A stretch of 7,453 nt of DNA from Peptostreptococcaceae bacterium (lineage in GTDB: Bacteria; Bacillota_A; Clostridia; Peptostreptococcales; Acidaminobacteraceae), in assembly GCA_013619035.1 (NCBI GenBank), contig JABXKX010000556.1, forward strand, positions 1 through 7,453. The letters are read 5' to 3'. This document shows positions 6,274-7,453 of the stretch, piece by piece. Positions within the stretch are counted from its first letter, which is position 1, and the number at the start of each line of letters is the position of its first letter. Under the pieces are notes generated by a model. That model ran no database searches. It was given only the letters and a program-made list of their open reading frames with translations, and was not told the origin of the DNA. The position numbers and the translations under genes were made by a program.

Positions 6274-6302
6274 ATTATAGCTTATTGTAACCATTATTTG
6301 AT
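6274..6302 (-). promoter_or_regulatory. Probable promoter of the rhodanese operon
   Basis: A perfect TATAAT on the minus strand (6274-6279) lies about 100 bp before the start codon. At 17 bp spacing the -35 position (6297-6302) reads ATCAAA, a poor match (3 of 6), so an activator or an alternative promoter may be involved. The predicted leader of about 90 nt holds the inverted repeat (6241-6264), the 13-bp motif (6216-6228) and the AGGAGG site. Confidence 0.45.
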
Positions 6303-6369
6303 ATCAGATTTCCTTATACACTATATTTGTTTTCGTTAACAGACGTCTATTTTCTCACCAGAAATAGTT

Positions 6370-6375
6370 TATAAT
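6370..6375 (+). promoter_or_regulatory. Possible -10 box of the divergent glycosyltransferase gene
   Basis: TATAAT on the plus strand, 37 nt before the preferred ATG. The best -35 candidates upstream (around 6346-6352) are weak. Transcription from here would give a short leader of about 30 nt that still includes the GAAAGGA site at 6392-6398. Confidence 0.35.
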
Positions 6376-6412
6376 GTATATAGAAACTTACGAAAGGACG
6401 GTTCTACACCAA

Positions 6413-7453
6413 ATGAAACATTTTGCTATAAGAAAAACCGATTTAAGGAACAGCATATGGTTAATTCCCATCTTCTTCATACTTTATTTTATAATTAATC
6501 TTTGTTTTCTAGTGGATTTCCCGTTTATTCATTCGGATGAGTCATGGTTAAGTGGCTTCACTAGACATGTTATGACAACAGGCTCTTTTAAGGTCAGCGA
6601 GCCCTTTTTCATCGAATATCCTCGTGCCATACATGGCCTTAGGATTGTCTTTGTAAGTTTACAATCACTTTTTATTCAATTGCTCGGATATACACCATTT
6701 AGCGTCAGATTGTTATCATTAGTCGCATCAATAGTCACTCTATGGTTTGTGAATTTAATATTAAAGCATTTAAAATGGCCTTCACTTTACAGAGTGTTAT
6801 CACTTTTACTTATATCACTTCAAATTCAGTTTATTTATGCAAGTCATATCGCAAGACAAGATGTATTAATATTACTGATGATGATCGCAGCATTTTACGT
6901 CACTTTAAAGAAAAAAAGCCCCGTATTAACCGGCACATTAATCGGCATATCTGTGGGTATTCATCCTAATAGTTTTTTAATTGCATGTGGCATAGGACTA
7001 ATTTATTTGGTGAATGTTATTAGAAAAGAAGCCTCAATTAAAGAATTGTTATTACTGATCATGACAACATCATTATGGGCAGCGCTTTTTATTGCCATAA
7101 GCTACTCGCTTAATCCAAACTTTGTACATGATTACCTATCCTTTGGTGAAAGTTTAGGGGTTGTTAATTATGAAGTCAATCGTTTCGAAGGTTTTTACTA
7201 TTATTACTATAAACTTTTTCATCAGATCGGGGGCACTTATTTACTCTTACCTATAAGGTTTGAACTACTCTTATTACCCGTTACAATGATGATTGGTATT
7301 TATCACTTCATTTTATTTAACAACAAACCATTGGTATTTACTTTCCTGATGATACTCGGTATCAATGTAGGGTATCTTATCATCGGAAGATACAATCAAA
7401 CGGCTATCATATTTACATTATTCTTCTTAATGCTCTTTTGGATTGTATTTTTA
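6413..7453 (+). CDS. GT-C family membrane glycosyltransferase (PMT/ArnT-like), C-terminus cut by window edge
   Basis: The frame is open from the ATG at 6413 to the right edge, giving 347 residues. It is very hydrophobic, with a membrane segment at about 15-34 and many more beyond residue 75. After the first segment comes an outside loop with HSDESW (Asp42-Glu43), the acidic pair that GT-C enzymes of the PMT/ArnT/Rgt type (PF13231-like) keep in their first extracytoplasmic loop. HIARQDVL (145-152) and GIHPNSFL (182-189) also resemble that superfamily. Such enzymes take a sugar from a polyprenyl-phosphate carrier and add it to a surface glycan, lipid or protein. The sugar and acceptor are unknown. 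The GAAAGGA site (6392-6398) is 14 nt before this ATG, an unusually long spacing. An in-frame ATG at 6374 would add 13 residues but overlaps the -10 box and lacks a binding site. A five-tyrosine run is at 262-266. It is transcribed divergently from the rhodanese operon. Confidence 0.75.
   Translation, partial: MKHFAIRKTDLRNSIWLIPIFFILYFIINLCFLVDFPFIHSDESWLSGFTRHVMTTGSFKVSEPFFIEYPRAIHGLRIVFVSLQSLFIQLLGYTPFSVRLLSLVASIVTLWFVNLILKHLKWPSLYRVLSLLLISLQIQFIYASHIARQDVLILLMMIAAFYVTLKKKSPVLTGTLIGISVGIHPNSFLIACGIGLIYLVNVIRKEASIKELLLLIMTTSLWAALFIAISYSLNPNFVHDYLSFGESLGVVNYEVNRFEGFYYYYYKLFHQIGGTYLLLPIRFELLLLPVTMMIGIYHFILFNNKPLVFTFLMILGINVGYLIIGRYNQTAIIFTLFFLMLFWIVFL

Noticed and set aside
6335..6348. Adjacent palindromes GTTAAC and AGACGTCT in the divergent promoter region
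   Set aside because: They are short and do not line up with a credible -35/-10 pair; they look like ordinary restriction-site-like palindromes.
6742..6969. Plus-strand frame of 75 codons
   Set aside because: It is a shadow of the glycosyltransferase in another frame; the longer open frame from 6413 has membrane segments and motifs.

Overview
The window looks like a chromosomal piece of an AT-rich, low-GC bacterium of Bacillota (Clostridia-like) or Mycoplasmatota-relative type. The signs are A/T-rich codon use, strong AGGAGG-type Shine-Dalgarno sites and three lipoprotein signal peptides with lipoboxes. The standard genetic code is in use, because Trp is TGG and no in-frame TGA is read through. 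I cannot name the genus. There are no RNA genes, CRISPR arrays, insertion sequences or phage genes.

Layout, right to left. At 6413-7453 (+ strand) lies the first 347 codons of a multi-membrane-span GT-C glycosyltransferase, running off the right edge. A 236-bp divergent promoter region (6177-6412) separates it from a long minus-strand series. That series begins with a two-gene rhodanese operon. The first gene (4377-6176) encodes a lipoprotein with four rhodanese domains, made by tandem duplication of a two-domain unit. The second (3419-4330) encodes a two-domain thiosulfate-sulfurtransferase-like lipoprotein. A clear intrinsic terminator with a GAAA tetraloop closes it (3383-3409). Next comes an overlapping pair, wecE and rmlB (2281-3357 and 1323-2288), for converting dTDP-glucose to a dTDP-4-amino-4,6-dideoxyhexose. 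Last is a TRAP transporter set: a TAXI-family substrate-binding lipoprotein (289-1233) and the start of a DUF1850 protein (1-311, cut by the left edge). The fused TRAP permease is expected just outside the window.

How the genes work together. The rhodanese pair puts six rhodanese domains on the outer face of the membrane. Five of them have a catalytic cysteine, which suggests surface sulfur (sulfane, polysulfide or thiosulfate) handling. The wecE-rmlB pair makes an activated amino sugar and the GT-C enzyme probably adds a lipid-linked sugar to a surface glycan, though nothing in the sequence directly links them. The TAXI/DUF1850 pair is an independent uptake system.

The most unusual element is the quadruple-rhodanese lipoprotein. 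It has four identical nine-residue active-site segments, and its only cysteines are the lipidation cysteine and the four catalytic ones. Its regulatory surroundings are also notable: a 13-bp motif is shared upstream of both rhodanese genes, and an operator-like inverted repeat lies just after the predicted -10 box.
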